This document shows positions 17,461 to 26,942 of a DNA stretch of 64,000 bases, one piece after another. The notes below the pieces were generated by a model that saw only the letters and a list, made by a program, of their open reading frames with translations, ran no database searches and had not been told where the DNA came from. The stretch is taken from assembly GCF_026151655.1 (NCBI RefSeq), contig NZ_JAMQPN010000003.1:248001-312000 (forward strand), read 5' to 3'. The number at the start of each line of letters is the position of its first letter. The stretch's first letter is position 1. The position numbers and the translations under genes were made by a program. The stretch is from Leptospira soteropolitanensis. Lineage in GTDB: Bacteria; Spirochaetota; Leptospiria; Leptospirales; Leptospiraceae.

Positions 17461-17492
17461 GGGGAGAGGAATCACCTCTCCCTTTCTTTTGT
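17461..17492 (+). terminator. Intrinsic terminator after the hydrolase gene
   Basis: GGGAGAGG (17462-17469) and CCTCTCCC (17475-17482) form a perfect 8-bp stem with a 5-base loop, followed by TTTCTTTT. It separates the hydrolase gene from the recCBD operon. Confidence 0.75.
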
Positions 17493-17510
17493 AAAGGATT
17501 CTCAAATACG

Positions 17511-17584
17511 AGCGCCCCGGATAGTAGCGGAAATCCTTTCGCGGATGCGAAAGATTGCAGCGGATAGCCGGAATTGGCGCCCCA
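17511..17584. repeat. GC-rich palindromic intergenic repeat
   Basis: A GC-rich 74-bp block in AT-rich surroundings. The inner hairpin is CTTTCGC-ggat-GCGAAAG (17536-17553), and the outer parts GCGCC (17512-17516) and GGCGC (17576-17580) also pair. GCGGATAG-type and GCGGAAAT-type words occur on both sides. It looks like a dispersed REP-type element, between the terminator and recC. The rest of 17339-17679 shows nothing else. Confidence 0.5.
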
Positions 17585-17679
17585 CCTAATTTATTTTTCT
17601 ATATCCGACACCAGATTAGAATGGACTTGGTTCGTTCCAAGGTCAGACTTTGTATGATTCATAAATAAAGGGAACTGCG

Positions 17680-20600
17680 TTGCCAATACATTATTATGCT
17701 GGCCTTCATCTAGGTGAAATCACCACTGAACTTGGGAAACAAATTACAAAAGACCAAAGAGTAAACCCACTCAAACGACCACTCGTCGTAGTACCGAACC
17801 AAAACCTAATTCCTTGGCTAAGACTCAACTTACCAAAGTTTGATGCCTCACAACTTTCTCTCAATATTGAATTTACGTTTCTAGAAAAAGCTATTTTAAA
17901 AATCATATTTAACTCTTTGAATATACAAATATATGAGGAAACCACAGTTTTATACCAATATGAAACTTTAAAAAGAGATTGTTTTTCCTTACTCTACCAA
18001 AAACAAAACCAATTGTTAAAAAATTTTCCTGAAATGGAGCAGTATTTGGAAGAGATTCCAAAATTATATTATCTAGCCGATGTCTTAACAAAATATTTCA
18101 AAGATTATGAACTCAATCGAGAGGAGTGGATTAAAGACTGGCTTGGCATGGAATCTAAAAATGTTCCAAGTGATTTAAGAAAAGATCCTTATTGGGAGCT
18201 AGAAAAACAGATTTATAATGAAATCTATAAAGAAAACTCAAAACCGAAAAACCTATTTCGTTATCTAGAAGAAGGCAAAAAACTTTCTTTAAGTGGCAAC
18301 TTACACCTGTTTTGTTTATCCAACTTATCAGGCACATATATTGATTTTATAAAAGAAACAGCACTGGCTACAGATTCAAAACTGACGGTCCATGTTTATC
18401 AATTCCATAACGGAAAAGTTATCGGTAAAAGCCCAGAGAAAACAAAAAACTATCTTTCCAAGTTTTCAAAACCTCAATCTTATTTAGCAAAAGAATTTTC
18501 GTCGGAGTCCTACAGCAAACAAAAATCTAAATTCGTGAGCGGAGGAATGCTTTCCAAACTAAAAGCAATTTTACTAGAAGAATCACTAAAAGAAGAAAAC
18601 TATTTGGAAGACCAAACGGTGCGAGTTTGGAATGCTCCATCCGTTTATCGAGAGATAGAATCGATAGCTCACGATATACTAAATAAAATAAGTTTAAGCA
18701 AAGGAAAACTTAACCTTTTAGACTTTGCCATTTTGGTTCCGAATATGAATGAATATCGCGCAGCCATTGAATGGGTTTTCGATGGAGGAATTTATACTAC
18801 ACAAAAAAAAGAAAATTTACCAAACTTACTAAAGATACCCTACTCGATTACTGACTTGGTTGCAAAAGATACATCGCAATTGTATTTAGCTTTATCCACA
18901 CTATTTCGTTGTTTGGCAAATGATCGATTTGAAAAAGAAGACATTCATATATTGTTCAAAAACCCACTTGTAGTAGGCAACCAAGAATCTGATGGAGAAG
19001 AAACTTCTCTCCAAGTTTTAGAACTAATTGATTCTTTAGGTTCCATCTATGAGGAAGAAAAAGAATACAATCCTTATACAATATCTTTTGGCCTAAAACG
19101 GGCAGTGGTTTCCATGATTGCTGATGAAAAGTCAGCTTGGGAAAAACTTAATATTGTTACAAAACCCATTTCTTCCGACAAAACCATCATTCGATTTGTC
19201 GAAATTTGGAATCGAATTAAACAAATTAAATCGGAAATAAAAGATAAGTTATTAAAAATACCAAAAGAAGAACGTTATATCACTTTTGAAAGTTTATTCC
19301 AAAATCTATTTTCATTTGATGGTGATTGGGAAAGGGAACGTATTTATTTCAATCAATGGCTAAAGTCAATAGAGTCTTGGTGTCAATCTGATTGGAATCA
19401 TACGAAAGATTTTTTAGAAATGATATCTTTGATTACTGAAGAAGTTTTTTCAGAAATCCCCATGCATCGAGGTAACTATCTAACGGAAGGTGTTACCGTT
19501 TCACTTTTGCAACCGATGCGCCCTATTCCTTTTTTACATGTATATATAGCAGGCCTTGGTGAAGGTAAATTCCCTGGTTCTGTAGACAGATCTAGATTTA
19601 ACTTACGAAGGTTTGACTCTAAACCTTGGGATCTCAATCGAAGGGAAATCCAAGAATCTCTGTTTTGGGAGTCCATCTTATCTGCCGAAGAAAGTATCAC
19701 ATTTTCTTACGTAGGAAAAAATACTTTAGAAGATAAAGAATTTGAGCCATGTTCTACTCTATTTGAAGTAATGACCGCAATGGCAATTAAGGAAGCAATT
19801 GAACTACCACTAACATCGTATAGCCAATTTTATGACGATAAACTTTTCCCTTCATTTGACTATGTTCGCAATTTAGAAAGATTTAGAGAGAATAATGAAG
19901 CCTTACCAAATCCAGAATTTACTGATCCAAACCAACTAACAACAGTAGAATTTACCCAAACAATCACTGATGAAATCTCTATTCAAGAACTTACTAATGG
20001 ATTAAGAAATCCGATCCTTCGCCCTCTCATACAAAACCTTGGTAAAATTTGGGAAGAAGATGAAAATGTAACAGAAGAACCTTTTCGGCTGAATTCATTA
20101 GAGATATTCACGATCAAATCTATCTTTATCCCAATTTTTACCGAATCCTTAGTGACTGATAGGGAATGGATTTGGGACGGAAACTTGATCCAATCCCACC
20201 TAAAGGAGCTTACACGGAAGGCAGAACAAAATGCCAAATTTCCTTATGGAGCCTTCCATATCGTTTCTTCTGAGGTTTTATTAGAAGAGCTGGAAGTTGT
20301 GGCAGAAAGATTTCGTTTCCTAAAAGAGTCTCTCTTTTTTAATAAAGATAACTTGTCCTATTTTAAAGCAATTTCCATTGGAGACACCGGTCTTCGCGAT
20401 TGCAAAAAACTACCATCTTATCAAATCACAGATTCACATCGGATTGTCGGAGAATGGGAAAACATTATCGAAAAAGAAGGAATCTATTATTGGTTTTATA
20501 CAGGTAGTTTATATGATAAACCTAAATTCCCAAACGAATATTTAAAAGATTATCTAGGCAAAATGGCTTATGCACTGCTAAGCGCCTGCCTATACCGAGT

Positions 20601-20985
20601 TACAGGAAATCGTTTGGTCATTATTCCTGCTAATGCAAAGGATTTTAAAAATGACAGCTTGCTTGATTTTACTGAACTCAAAACCGAAGATTGTAAATCT
20701 TATTTAAATTCCATTTACCGATTGATCATTGAAGAGAATCCAAAGTACATTCCCACTGCAGGTCTAAACCTTTTCTTTTCTAAATATAACTATGAGGAAT
20801 TAGGAGAAAATTTAGAGATGGCAGAACAATTGTGGAAGGAGTTTTTATCAGAAGAAATAGAGACAGTTTTACAGTTTGAAAATCCATTGATGAAACTATC
20901 ACCTTATACAAAAGTTCTATTGGAAAGTTTTTCTCTCAGTTCCGTATTTAAGATTTTTACACCACTTTTAAAAAAAGGTTTTTAA
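17680..20985 (+). CDS. recC: RecC-like subunit of exonuclease V
   Basis: This 1101-residue protein is close to the usual RecC length and is followed by recB and recD in the order recC-recB-recD. RecC recognises Chi and splits the DNA strands in the RecBCD helicase-nuclease, which processes double-strand breaks and degrades foreign linear DNA. The N-terminus VVVPNQNLIPWLRLNL and the middle GVTVSLLQPMRPIPFLHVYIAGLGEGKFPG match conserved RecC features (inactivated helicase domain; the latter echoes helicase motif V/VI surroundings). The start is TTG at 17680 with AAGGGA upstream; no better ATG is near. It is 3 bp from recB. RecC sequences diverge widely, so the operon context carries much of the call. 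Confidence 0.88.
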   Translation: MPIHYYAGLHLGEITTELGKQITKDQRVNPLKRPLVVVPNQNLIPWLRLNLPKFDASQLSLNIEFTFLEKAILKIIFNSLNIQIYEETTVLYQYETLKRDCFSLLYQKQNQLLKNFPEMEQYLEEIPKLYYLADVLTKYFKDYELNREEWIKDWLGMESKNVPSDLRKDPYWELEKQIYNEIYKENSKPKNLFRYLEEGKKLSLSGNLHLFCLSNLSGTYIDFIKETALATDSKLTVHVYQFHNGKVIGKSPEKTKNYLSKFSKPQSYLAKEFSSESYSKQKSKFVSGGMLSKLKAILLEESLKEENYLEDQTVRVWNAPSVYREIESIAHDILNKISLSKGKLNLLDFAILVPNMNEYRAAIEWVFDGGIYTTQKKENLPNLLKIPYSITDLVAKDTSQLYLALSTLFRCLANDRFEKEDIHILFKNPLVVGNQESDGEETSLQVLELIDSLGSIYEEEKEYNPYTISFGLKRAVVSMIADEKSAWEKLNIVTKPISSDKTIIRFVEIWNRIKQIKSEIKDKLLKIPKEERYITFESLFQNLFSFDGDWERERIYFNQWLKSIESWCQSDWNHTKDFLEMISLITEEVFSEIPMHRGNYLTEGVTVSLLQPMRPIPFLHVYIAGLGEGKFPGSVDRSRFNLRRFDSKPWDLNRREIQESLFWESILSAEESITFSYVGKNTLEDKEFEPCSTLFEVMTAMAIKEAIELPLTSYSQFYDDKLFPSFDYVRNLERFRENNEALPNPEFTDPNQLTTVEFTQTITDEISIQELTNGLRNPILRPLIQNLGKIWEEDENVTEEPFRLNSLEIFTIKSIFIPIFTESLVTDREWIWDGNLIQSHLKELTRKAEQNAKFPYGAFHIVSSEVLLEELEVVAERFRFLKESLFFNKDNLSYFKAISIGDTGLRDCKKLPSYQITDSHRIVGEWENIIEKEGIYYWFYTGSLYDKPKFPNEYLKDYLGKMAYALLSACLYRVTGNRLVIIPANAKDFKNDSLLDFTELKTEDCKSYLNSIYRLIIEENPKYIPTAGLNLFFSKYNYEELGENLEMAEQLWKEFLSEEIETVLQFENPLMKLSPYTKVLLESFSLSSVFKIFTPLLKKGF

Positions 20986-20988
20986 TAA

Positions 20989-23900
20989 ATGGATCATCCT
21001 CTCCTCCATAAACCTAAGTTTATTGAAGCATCTGCTGGAACTGGCAAAACTCACCTCATCATGGAAATGTTAGGTGATATAATGATTCATGATGTGAAAA
21101 ATAATATTTCCGAAAATCGAATTTTAAATACTCTAATTCTTACTTTTACCGAAAAAGCTGCCGGAGAATTAAAAGCTAGGCTCAAAACAAAAATTTTAGA
21201 ACTCTCAGAGAATGGCTCCAAACCAGGTTTTTATCGGTATTTACGTGACCTAGATCAAGTCACAATCTCCACGATTCACGGGTTTTGCAATATGGTTTTG
21301 AAAGAATATCCTATCGAAACCCAAAACAATCCCAACGTTCGACTCACAAACGCAGAGGAAATCATCAATAAAAGTTTTTATCTTTTAAAACGAAACCATT
21401 GGGGTGAAACTAATTTTGATGAATTGGCAAAGAATTTAATCGAATCGAAAACCTTAGAGAAAGAATCCTCTATTACATTTGCTGTTTCCAAACTATTATC
21501 CAATACAAAAGATTATTTTTTCCCCGAAGTTTTAAGTTTAGAAAAAACAATTATATCCCCCCATTTGGAAAAGATAATTTCAAATTTAACACAAGTAATC
21601 CATACTCTAAGAGGGCCCCTTGGATTATCGATTGTGGAACAAGGAGATAAAAGAACCATTCAGAAGTGGATTGAAAACTGGATGTCTCTAGATGTTTTTT
21701 TGAGTGCGCTTCTTTCAAAAGATACGGAAACACTAAAAAACGAATTACAAAGGATAGGGACATTCCAAAGGACAGCGGAAAAAGTAACTTACCAAGGTTT
21801 CAACTATTTATTGTTATCAGGTAAAACCATTACAAAAAATTTATCAAAAGAAGCCATTATTGTCCAATCTTCGATAGAAGGTCTTATATCTTTACTCAAT
21901 GAAACATTTCCAATCGATAAAATTGATTTAAATGGAGATTGGTTTTTACAAAAAACAGCATTTCGGTTGTTAGAGGATACTAAACTTCAATTAAAATCTG
22001 GAGATTTACTCACCTACGATCAAATGATTTTAAAAGTACATGAGACTGTGGTTACTTCTCCGAATAAAACTCTGATACAATCTTTGAAAGAACGATACCA
22101 AGTATGTATTTTAGACGAATTTCAGGATACAGACAAAAATCAATACCAAATCTTTAAAACCCTATTTGTAGACTCAGAAGACAAAACAAGAATGTTATTT
22201 TGCATTGGAGACCCAAAACAAAGTATCTATGGATTCAGAGGAGCCGATATTGGAATTTATTTAGAGGCAGTTAGCGATTTTGCAGATTCAATAGATAGCC
22301 TATCAACTAACTACCGTTCCACAGTAGAAATTATCGAAGGTTTAAATCTACTTTTTTATAATAAGGAAAAAGAACTAGGCGAAACTAGTTTTTTTCCCAT
22401 CGAAGAACCTGGCTCCACAAAAGCAAACTACCAATACCACCCTGTTAAAGCTCCAAAGGATTCAGAAATTAAATACAAATACTCAAATCAAAATGAATAC
22501 GGAATCCATGTGATTCAATATGAAGATCATTTTCCAAATGTGAATAAAGCAAGAAATGCCTGGGCAGAATCTATAAAAAAAGAAATTTTATCCTTCCAAC
22601 AAAAAAGCCAATCCCTCTCCTATTTTAAAAAAGGAGAAAAAACAACCCAATCCGTTCAATTGAAAGACATTGCTGTGTTATGTGGGAGTAAAAAAGAAAC
22701 TGAACTAATTGAAAAAACCTTATCAAAGGCTGGCATCCCCTGCTCTATTTATAAACAAAGAGGAATTTTCCAATCCAGGGAAGCGGACCAAATTGAAAAT
22801 TTGTTAGAATGTTTAATTCAATCGAATAGCTCACGATCATACAAACGAATTCTTTTTTCTGATCTTTTTAGTGTACAACCAAAAGACCTTAACAAGTATA
22901 ATGAACACTCTATTGATTCTTATGAAAAATCACTCATCGATGTTTGGTTGAAGCTAATTCGAGACAATCGATATGCTGCTTTTTTTCGATCAGTTATGGA
23001 TGAAACTAAAATCTTTTGGAATCATGAACTCAAAAATTTAGAGTGGGAAAGAAAAAGAACTAACTATAGGCAAATTTTTCAACGATTACTTGAATTCCAA
23101 ATTCAAACTAACGCCAACCTTCCCGAATTATTGGCAGAACTAAAACAACTGAAACAAAGAAAAACTTCTCCCGAAGAAGAACCACTCTTCGATCGTGAAA
23201 CAGAAGATGATGCTGTTCAAATTTTGACCATCCATGCATCAAAAGGGTTAGAATGGCCAATTGTATTTTTATACTACTTTGGAACTAGACCGCAGAGTCT
23301 TTTGAATTACGAGTATCCAACACTCATTCAAGATAAAAACTTAAATGAAAGAAAATGGATACTTAGTCTTTGGGATGCGAAAGATGGAAAACAAAATGAA
23401 CATAAACATTTTTTAAACGAACAAAAACGGTTGTTATACGTCGCATTAACAAGACCAAATTTAAGGCTTTATCTCCCCAAACTCTCTTGGGGAAAAGACT
23501 CATTGCAAAAATCGGGATATGGGAACATTTTATTTACTGAATTGGAACGGATCGAAGAATATAACAAATCTCACGTTAACCAATATTTTGTATTTCGAAA
23601 TGAAATAGATCATCCGCAATCTGAAATACAAAAGAAAACCCAAGCGATAAAATCTCCGAAAAAGGGATCTTTAAAAACGGTTGTTCTACCTACCGAGATC
23701 AAAGCAGGAAGAATACTCTTACAACACAGTTATACTAGCTTACAAACATCGCAAACTCTTTTGACAAAAACCCAAGAGGAATCCTTTAAAGAAATTGAAG
23801 AACCTCTTGAACCAGAATTGATAAAATCCAAAACAAAACTTCCTTCTAGCTCCAAAACTGGAAACTTTCTACATCGCATTTTAGAGTTATGTGATTTTTC

Positions 23901-24594
23901 GATTTTTAAATTAAAGATCGAAGAAATTTTAATACATCCTTCTTGGATTTGGGCTTACACGGAATCATTTCGTCAATACCCAATCAAATTCCAATCAGAC
24001 ACGAAAGAGTCTTTAGATTTGGTTGTAGCCACACTTTTAAAACGAGCGATGACTGCTGAAATCACTCTCGCCGATGGAGATTCTTTTTCATTAAGTGATC
24101 TAACATTGGAAGAGAAGTCTTCTGAATTGAAATTTCATTTATATATACAGAAAATGTTAGAAAAATCTGGTGTCCCCTTGTCTCCAGGCTTTGAAAATTA
24201 TTTAAAGGGTGCCATTGATTTAGTATTTTATAAAAATGGAAAGTATTATATCGCTGATTACAAATCTAATCTTTTGCCAAATGATCTTTATGACAAAGAT
24301 GCCGTCACTTCCGCTGTAATTGAAAAAGGATATATGATCCAAAAATCAGTTTATGCTTTAATTCTATACGATTATCTATCTTCCTTATTTGGAAATGAAC
24401 TTGCTTTAGAACGATTCGGAGGTGTTTATTATCTTTTCTTGCGTGGTATGGGGATGAGTAAAGATTCTGGGATCTATTCTGATTTAAAATCATCCCAAAC
24501 GGTTTGGACAGAAGAAACTTTTTTAGAGATTCGTAAAGAAATTTTAACTTATATACGAGATGCTGCGATAGGTTTAGAGAAGTTATATCTATGA
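20989..24594 (+). CDS. recB: RecB-like helicase/nuclease subunit of exonuclease V
   Basis: This 1201-residue UvrD-type helicase carries a C-terminal nuclease. Visible motifs are FIEASAGTGKTHLI (Walker A, residues ~11-24), TFTEKAAGELKARL, LDEFQDTDKNQ (~375, Walker B), GDPKQSIYGFRGADI, NYRST, LTIHASKGLEWPIVFLY, LYVALTRP, and in the nuclease domain GAIDLVFYKNGKYYIADYKSN near residue 1090, giving the D and DYK metal-binding residues. Helicase and nuclease motifs all look intact. It unwinds 3'-5' and cuts DNA in the RecBCD complex. It starts 3 bp after recC and overlaps recD by 4 bp (ATGA), so the three subunits are made in a fixed ratio. Confidence 0.95.
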   Translation: MDHPLLHKPKFIEASAGTGKTHLIMEMLGDIMIHDVKNNISENRILNTLILTFTEKAAGELKARLKTKILELSENGSKPGFYRYLRDLDQVTISTIHGFCNMVLKEYPIETQNNPNVRLTNAEEIINKSFYLLKRNHWGETNFDELAKNLIESKTLEKESSITFAVSKLLSNTKDYFFPEVLSLEKTIISPHLEKIISNLTQVIHTLRGPLGLSIVEQGDKRTIQKWIENWMSLDVFLSALLSKDTETLKNELQRIGTFQRTAEKVTYQGFNYLLLSGKTITKNLSKEAIIVQSSIEGLISLLNETFPIDKIDLNGDWFLQKTAFRLLEDTKLQLKSGDLLTYDQMILKVHETVVTSPNKTLIQSLKERYQVCILDEFQDTDKNQYQIFKTLFVDSEDKTRMLFCIGDPKQSIYGFRGADIGIYLEAVSDFADSIDSLSTNYRSTVEIIEGLNLLFYNKEKELGETSFFPIEEPGSTKANYQYHPVKAPKDSEIKYKYSNQNEYGIHVIQYEDHFPNVNKARNAWAESIKKEILSFQQKSQSLSYFKKGEKTTQSVQLKDIAVLCGSKKETELIEKTLSKAGIPCSIYKQRGIFQSREADQIENLLECLIQSNSSRSYKRILFSDLFSVQPKDLNKYNEHSIDSYEKSLIDVWLKLIRDNRYAAFFRSVMDETKIFWNHELKNLEWERKRTNYRQIFQRLLEFQIQTNANLPELLAELKQLKQRKTSPEEEPLFDRETEDDAVQILTIHASKGLEWPIVFLYYFGTRPQSLLNYEYPTLIQDKNLNERKWILSLWDAKDGKQNEHKHFLNEQKRLLYVALTRPNLRLYLPKLSWGKDSLQKSGYGNILFTELERIEEYNKSHVNQYFVFRNEIDHPQSEIQKKTQAIKSPKKGSLKTVVLPTEIKAGRILLQHSYTSLQTSQTLLTKTQEESFKEIEEPLEPELIKSKTKLPSSSKTGNFLHRILELCDFSIFKLKIEEILIHPSWIWAYTESFRQYPIKFQSDTKESLDLVVATLLKRAMTAEITLADGDSFSLSDLTLEEKSSELKFHLYIQKMLEKSGVPLSPGFENYLKGAIDLVFYKNGKYYIADYKSNLLPNDLYDKDAVTSAVIEKGYMIQKSVYALILYDYLSSLFGNELALERFGGVYYLFLRGMGMSKDSGIYSDLKSSQTVWTEETFLEIRKEILTYIRDAAIGLEKLYL

Positions 24595-26396
24595 AACAAA
24601 AAGATCCATCCTATATCGAACTGGCAAACGAAATCATTTCCTATTTCCCGCAGATAAATAAAGGAAATCACCTCCTAATCGCGGAGCTAATCGAGGCAAA
24701 TCTAAACGGAGACCTATATTTGCCAATTAAAGATGCAGACTCAATCGATCAATTTGACGAATCGTTTCCATTTTATATAGAAACCATTGGAAACGAAAGA
24801 AGACTTTATTTCCAAAAAACCTACAAAGAGAAGATCCATTTTGAAGAAAAAGTGAAATCTTTGATTCTAACAAATAAAGAGAATGAAAAAAAAACAAATT
24901 TTGAAATTGAAAGAATCGAATCCATCATTTCTGAATTAGAATCTCAATTTAAAAATCCACTGGCCAAAGAACAAAAACAAGCTGTAATCGAATCCATTAT
25001 TTCTTCTTTGCGTATTATAGCCGGTGGACCAGGGACTGGTAAAACCACAGTTGTTTCTTTTATTTTAAAAGTCTTAGATACATTAAAAAAACTACCGAAC
25101 ACAAATCGTATTGCGCTTGTAGCACCAACAGGTCGAGCCGCACAAAGACTTACCGAATCATTACAAAAGAATTTAAGTCATTTCCAAAACACAAAGGAAC
25201 TAACCTCTTCTTTAAGGGGACAAACAATTCACAATTTATTAAAATTTTTTCCGGAAACTAAAAATGTATATTACGGCGAAAAAAGATACCTTCCTTTTGA
25301 TTTGATCATCATGGATGAGACATCTATGGTAGACATGATGTTGATGAATCTGTTCTTAGATTCCGTCAGCGAAAAAACTCATTTAATTTTATTAGGTGAT
25401 CCGAACCAATTGCCTTCGGTTGGTCAAGGGGAAGTATTAGCAGACCTTCTAACAGAGTTTAAAAAACAAAAAAACTTTGTATCTGAGCTAAAAACAAACC
25501 ACAGATCTTCTGCATCATCTGAGTTTAGCAAATTTGCAGAATTAGTAAAAACCTCCTTTGATTCATCCAATACAAACACATCGTTTCCACATCCAAAAAT
25601 TTTGACTTCATTAGGACAGAATCCAAACGATGATTTTATTTGGTTACAAAAGGAAACACCGAAACCAAAAGATGTTATGCCTTTTAAAGATTGGAAGGGA
25701 GAGGAATTAATCCAATTTTTATGGAAAGATTTCTTTTTACCAACGGCAATAGTGTCTACTACTCTACATTGGAAAAAAGAAGATCTACTGGAAAACGATC
25801 ACAAAGAGACTTTAGAAAAGATAATATCAGACTATCGGTGTTTGAGTATTCTAAGAAATGGATATTATGGAATAGAAGCCTTACAAAGTCGAATCCTTGA
25901 ACTTGCAAAAAAGCAACTCACATCTTCTCACACTAATCCACAAAACATCGAATATAGACATTTAGCAAAATCGTTCTATTTTGAAGGAATGCCTATCATT
26001 ATTAAAAGAAACGATCCAACGAGGAAACTTTTCAACGGAGACATTGGTCTAGTATTAAAAATTGATTCCGAACTTAGGGCAGTATTTTCCATTGAAAATC
26101 GTCTTTATTCTTTTGCGTTAGATACCTTACCCGAACATGAACCAGCTTTTTTTCTCACCATTCACAAAAGCCAAGGATCCGAATACAATACAGTTTTACT
26201 TTATTTACCACCAATAAACTCTTTCGATTCGATTGACACAAAAGAAGTCCCAATTCTCAATCGAAGAATTTTATATACCGCAGTGACAAGAGCCAAAAAA
26301 AGAGTTATCTTATTGGGAAATTTTGAAACCTGGATTTTAGGCCTAACTACATTTCAAAAAAGAAACACAGGCGTAAGGTTAACTTCTATTCTTTAA
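24591..26396 (+). CDS. recD: RecD-like 5'-3' helicase subunit of exonuclease V
   Basis: This 601-residue SF1 helicase has GGPGTGKTT (~145-153), IIMDETSMVD, LLGDPNQLPSVGQGEVL, TIHKSQGSEYNTV and YTAVTRAKKRVILL, all the expected RecD motifs in order. Length is normal. Its ATG overlaps the recB stop. The last 18 bp overlap the end of the convergent deoxyribosyltransferase gene. With recC and recB it completes an apparently functional RecBCD enzyme encoded on what appears to be an extrachromosomal-type replicon. Confidence 0.94.
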   Translation: MKQKDPSYIELANEIISYFPQINKGNHLLIAELIEANLNGDLYLPIKDADSIDQFDESFPFYIETIGNERRLYFQKTYKEKIHFEEKVKSLILTNKENEKKTNFEIERIESIISELESQFKNPLAKEQKQAVIESIISSLRIIAGGPGTGKTTVVSFILKVLDTLKKLPNTNRIALVAPTGRAAQRLTESLQKNLSHFQNTKELTSSLRGQTIHNLLKFFPETKNVYYGEKRYLPFDLIIMDETSMVDMMLMNLFLDSVSEKTHLILLGDPNQLPSVGQGEVLADLLTEFKKQKNFVSELKTNHRSSASSEFSKFAELVKTSFDSSNTNTSFPHPKILTSLGQNPNDDFIWLQKETPKPKDVMPFKDWKGEELIQFLWKDFFLPTAIVSTTLHWKKEDLLENDHKETLEKIISDYRCLSILRNGYYGIEALQSRILELAKKQLTSSHTNPQNIEYRHLAKSFYFEGMPIIIKRNDPTRKLFNGDIGLVLKIDSELRAVFSIENRLYSFALDTLPEHEPAFFLTIHKSQGSEYNTVLLYLPPINSFDSIDTKEVPILNRRILYTAVTRAKKRVILLGNFETWILGLTTFQKRNTGVRLTSIL

Positions 26397-26900
26397 AATC
26401 TGTAAAACAGATTCTAAATCCCCCAAAACTAAATTCCCGCCGGAATTTAAAATTGAAAACTCTAACATTAAATTGATACTGTTACCAAAATCTTCATTTA
26501 ATAAAAAACCATCATTGTCTATCGCATAACCAGATGGATGAGGTTTTGTTTGAATTTTTGATTTAACAATTTCCGGTAAGGTACGTTTGTCAGAGACATA
26601 ACCGAATACACATTTTTTTTTCGAATATGCATAACCAATTTCAAAAGCTGTCCCATCATCAACACAAGCACCTCGAAAAGGATTACAATTTGCGATGACA
26701 ATGTCAGATTGATTGATAAGAGAAACATTCTCTTCAAAAATTTGCTTTGCCTTGGCCAATTGTAACTTTTCCGTTATTTCGCCATCAAATGGAGTGAAAG
26801 CTCTAAACCCAAATGATTCACATAGTTTTTTGGAATTAGCAAGGACTTCCAATGCGTTAGGCAAAAAAACTTCCGGACCTGCAAGATAGATAGTTTGCAT
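26379..26900 (-). CDS. Nucleoside 2-deoxyribosyltransferase
   Basis: This 173-residue protein moves a 2-deoxyribosyl group between purine and pyrimidine bases in nucleotide salvage. The start IYLAGPEVFLPNA is the family's substrate-binding loop, SDIVIANCNPFRG follows, and DDGTAFEIGYAY carries the catalytic Glu. Length is typical. It is transcribed toward recD and overlaps its 3' end by 18 bp. It is separated from the TonB receptor stop by about 40 bp and could be co-transcribed at the end of that operon. Confidence 0.9.
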   Translation of the reverse strand: MQTIYLAGPEVFLPNALEVLANSKKLCESFGFRAFTPFDGEITEKLQLAKAKQIFEENVSLINQSDIVIANCNPFRGACVDDGTAFEIGYAYSKKKCVFGYVSDKRTLPEIVKSKIQTKPHPSGYAIDNDGFLLNEDFGNSINLMLEFSILNSGGNLVLGDLESVLQILKNRS

Positions 26901-26942
26901 ACTTAAATAGAATTAGGACCGGAAATAGATGGAAAGAATTTT

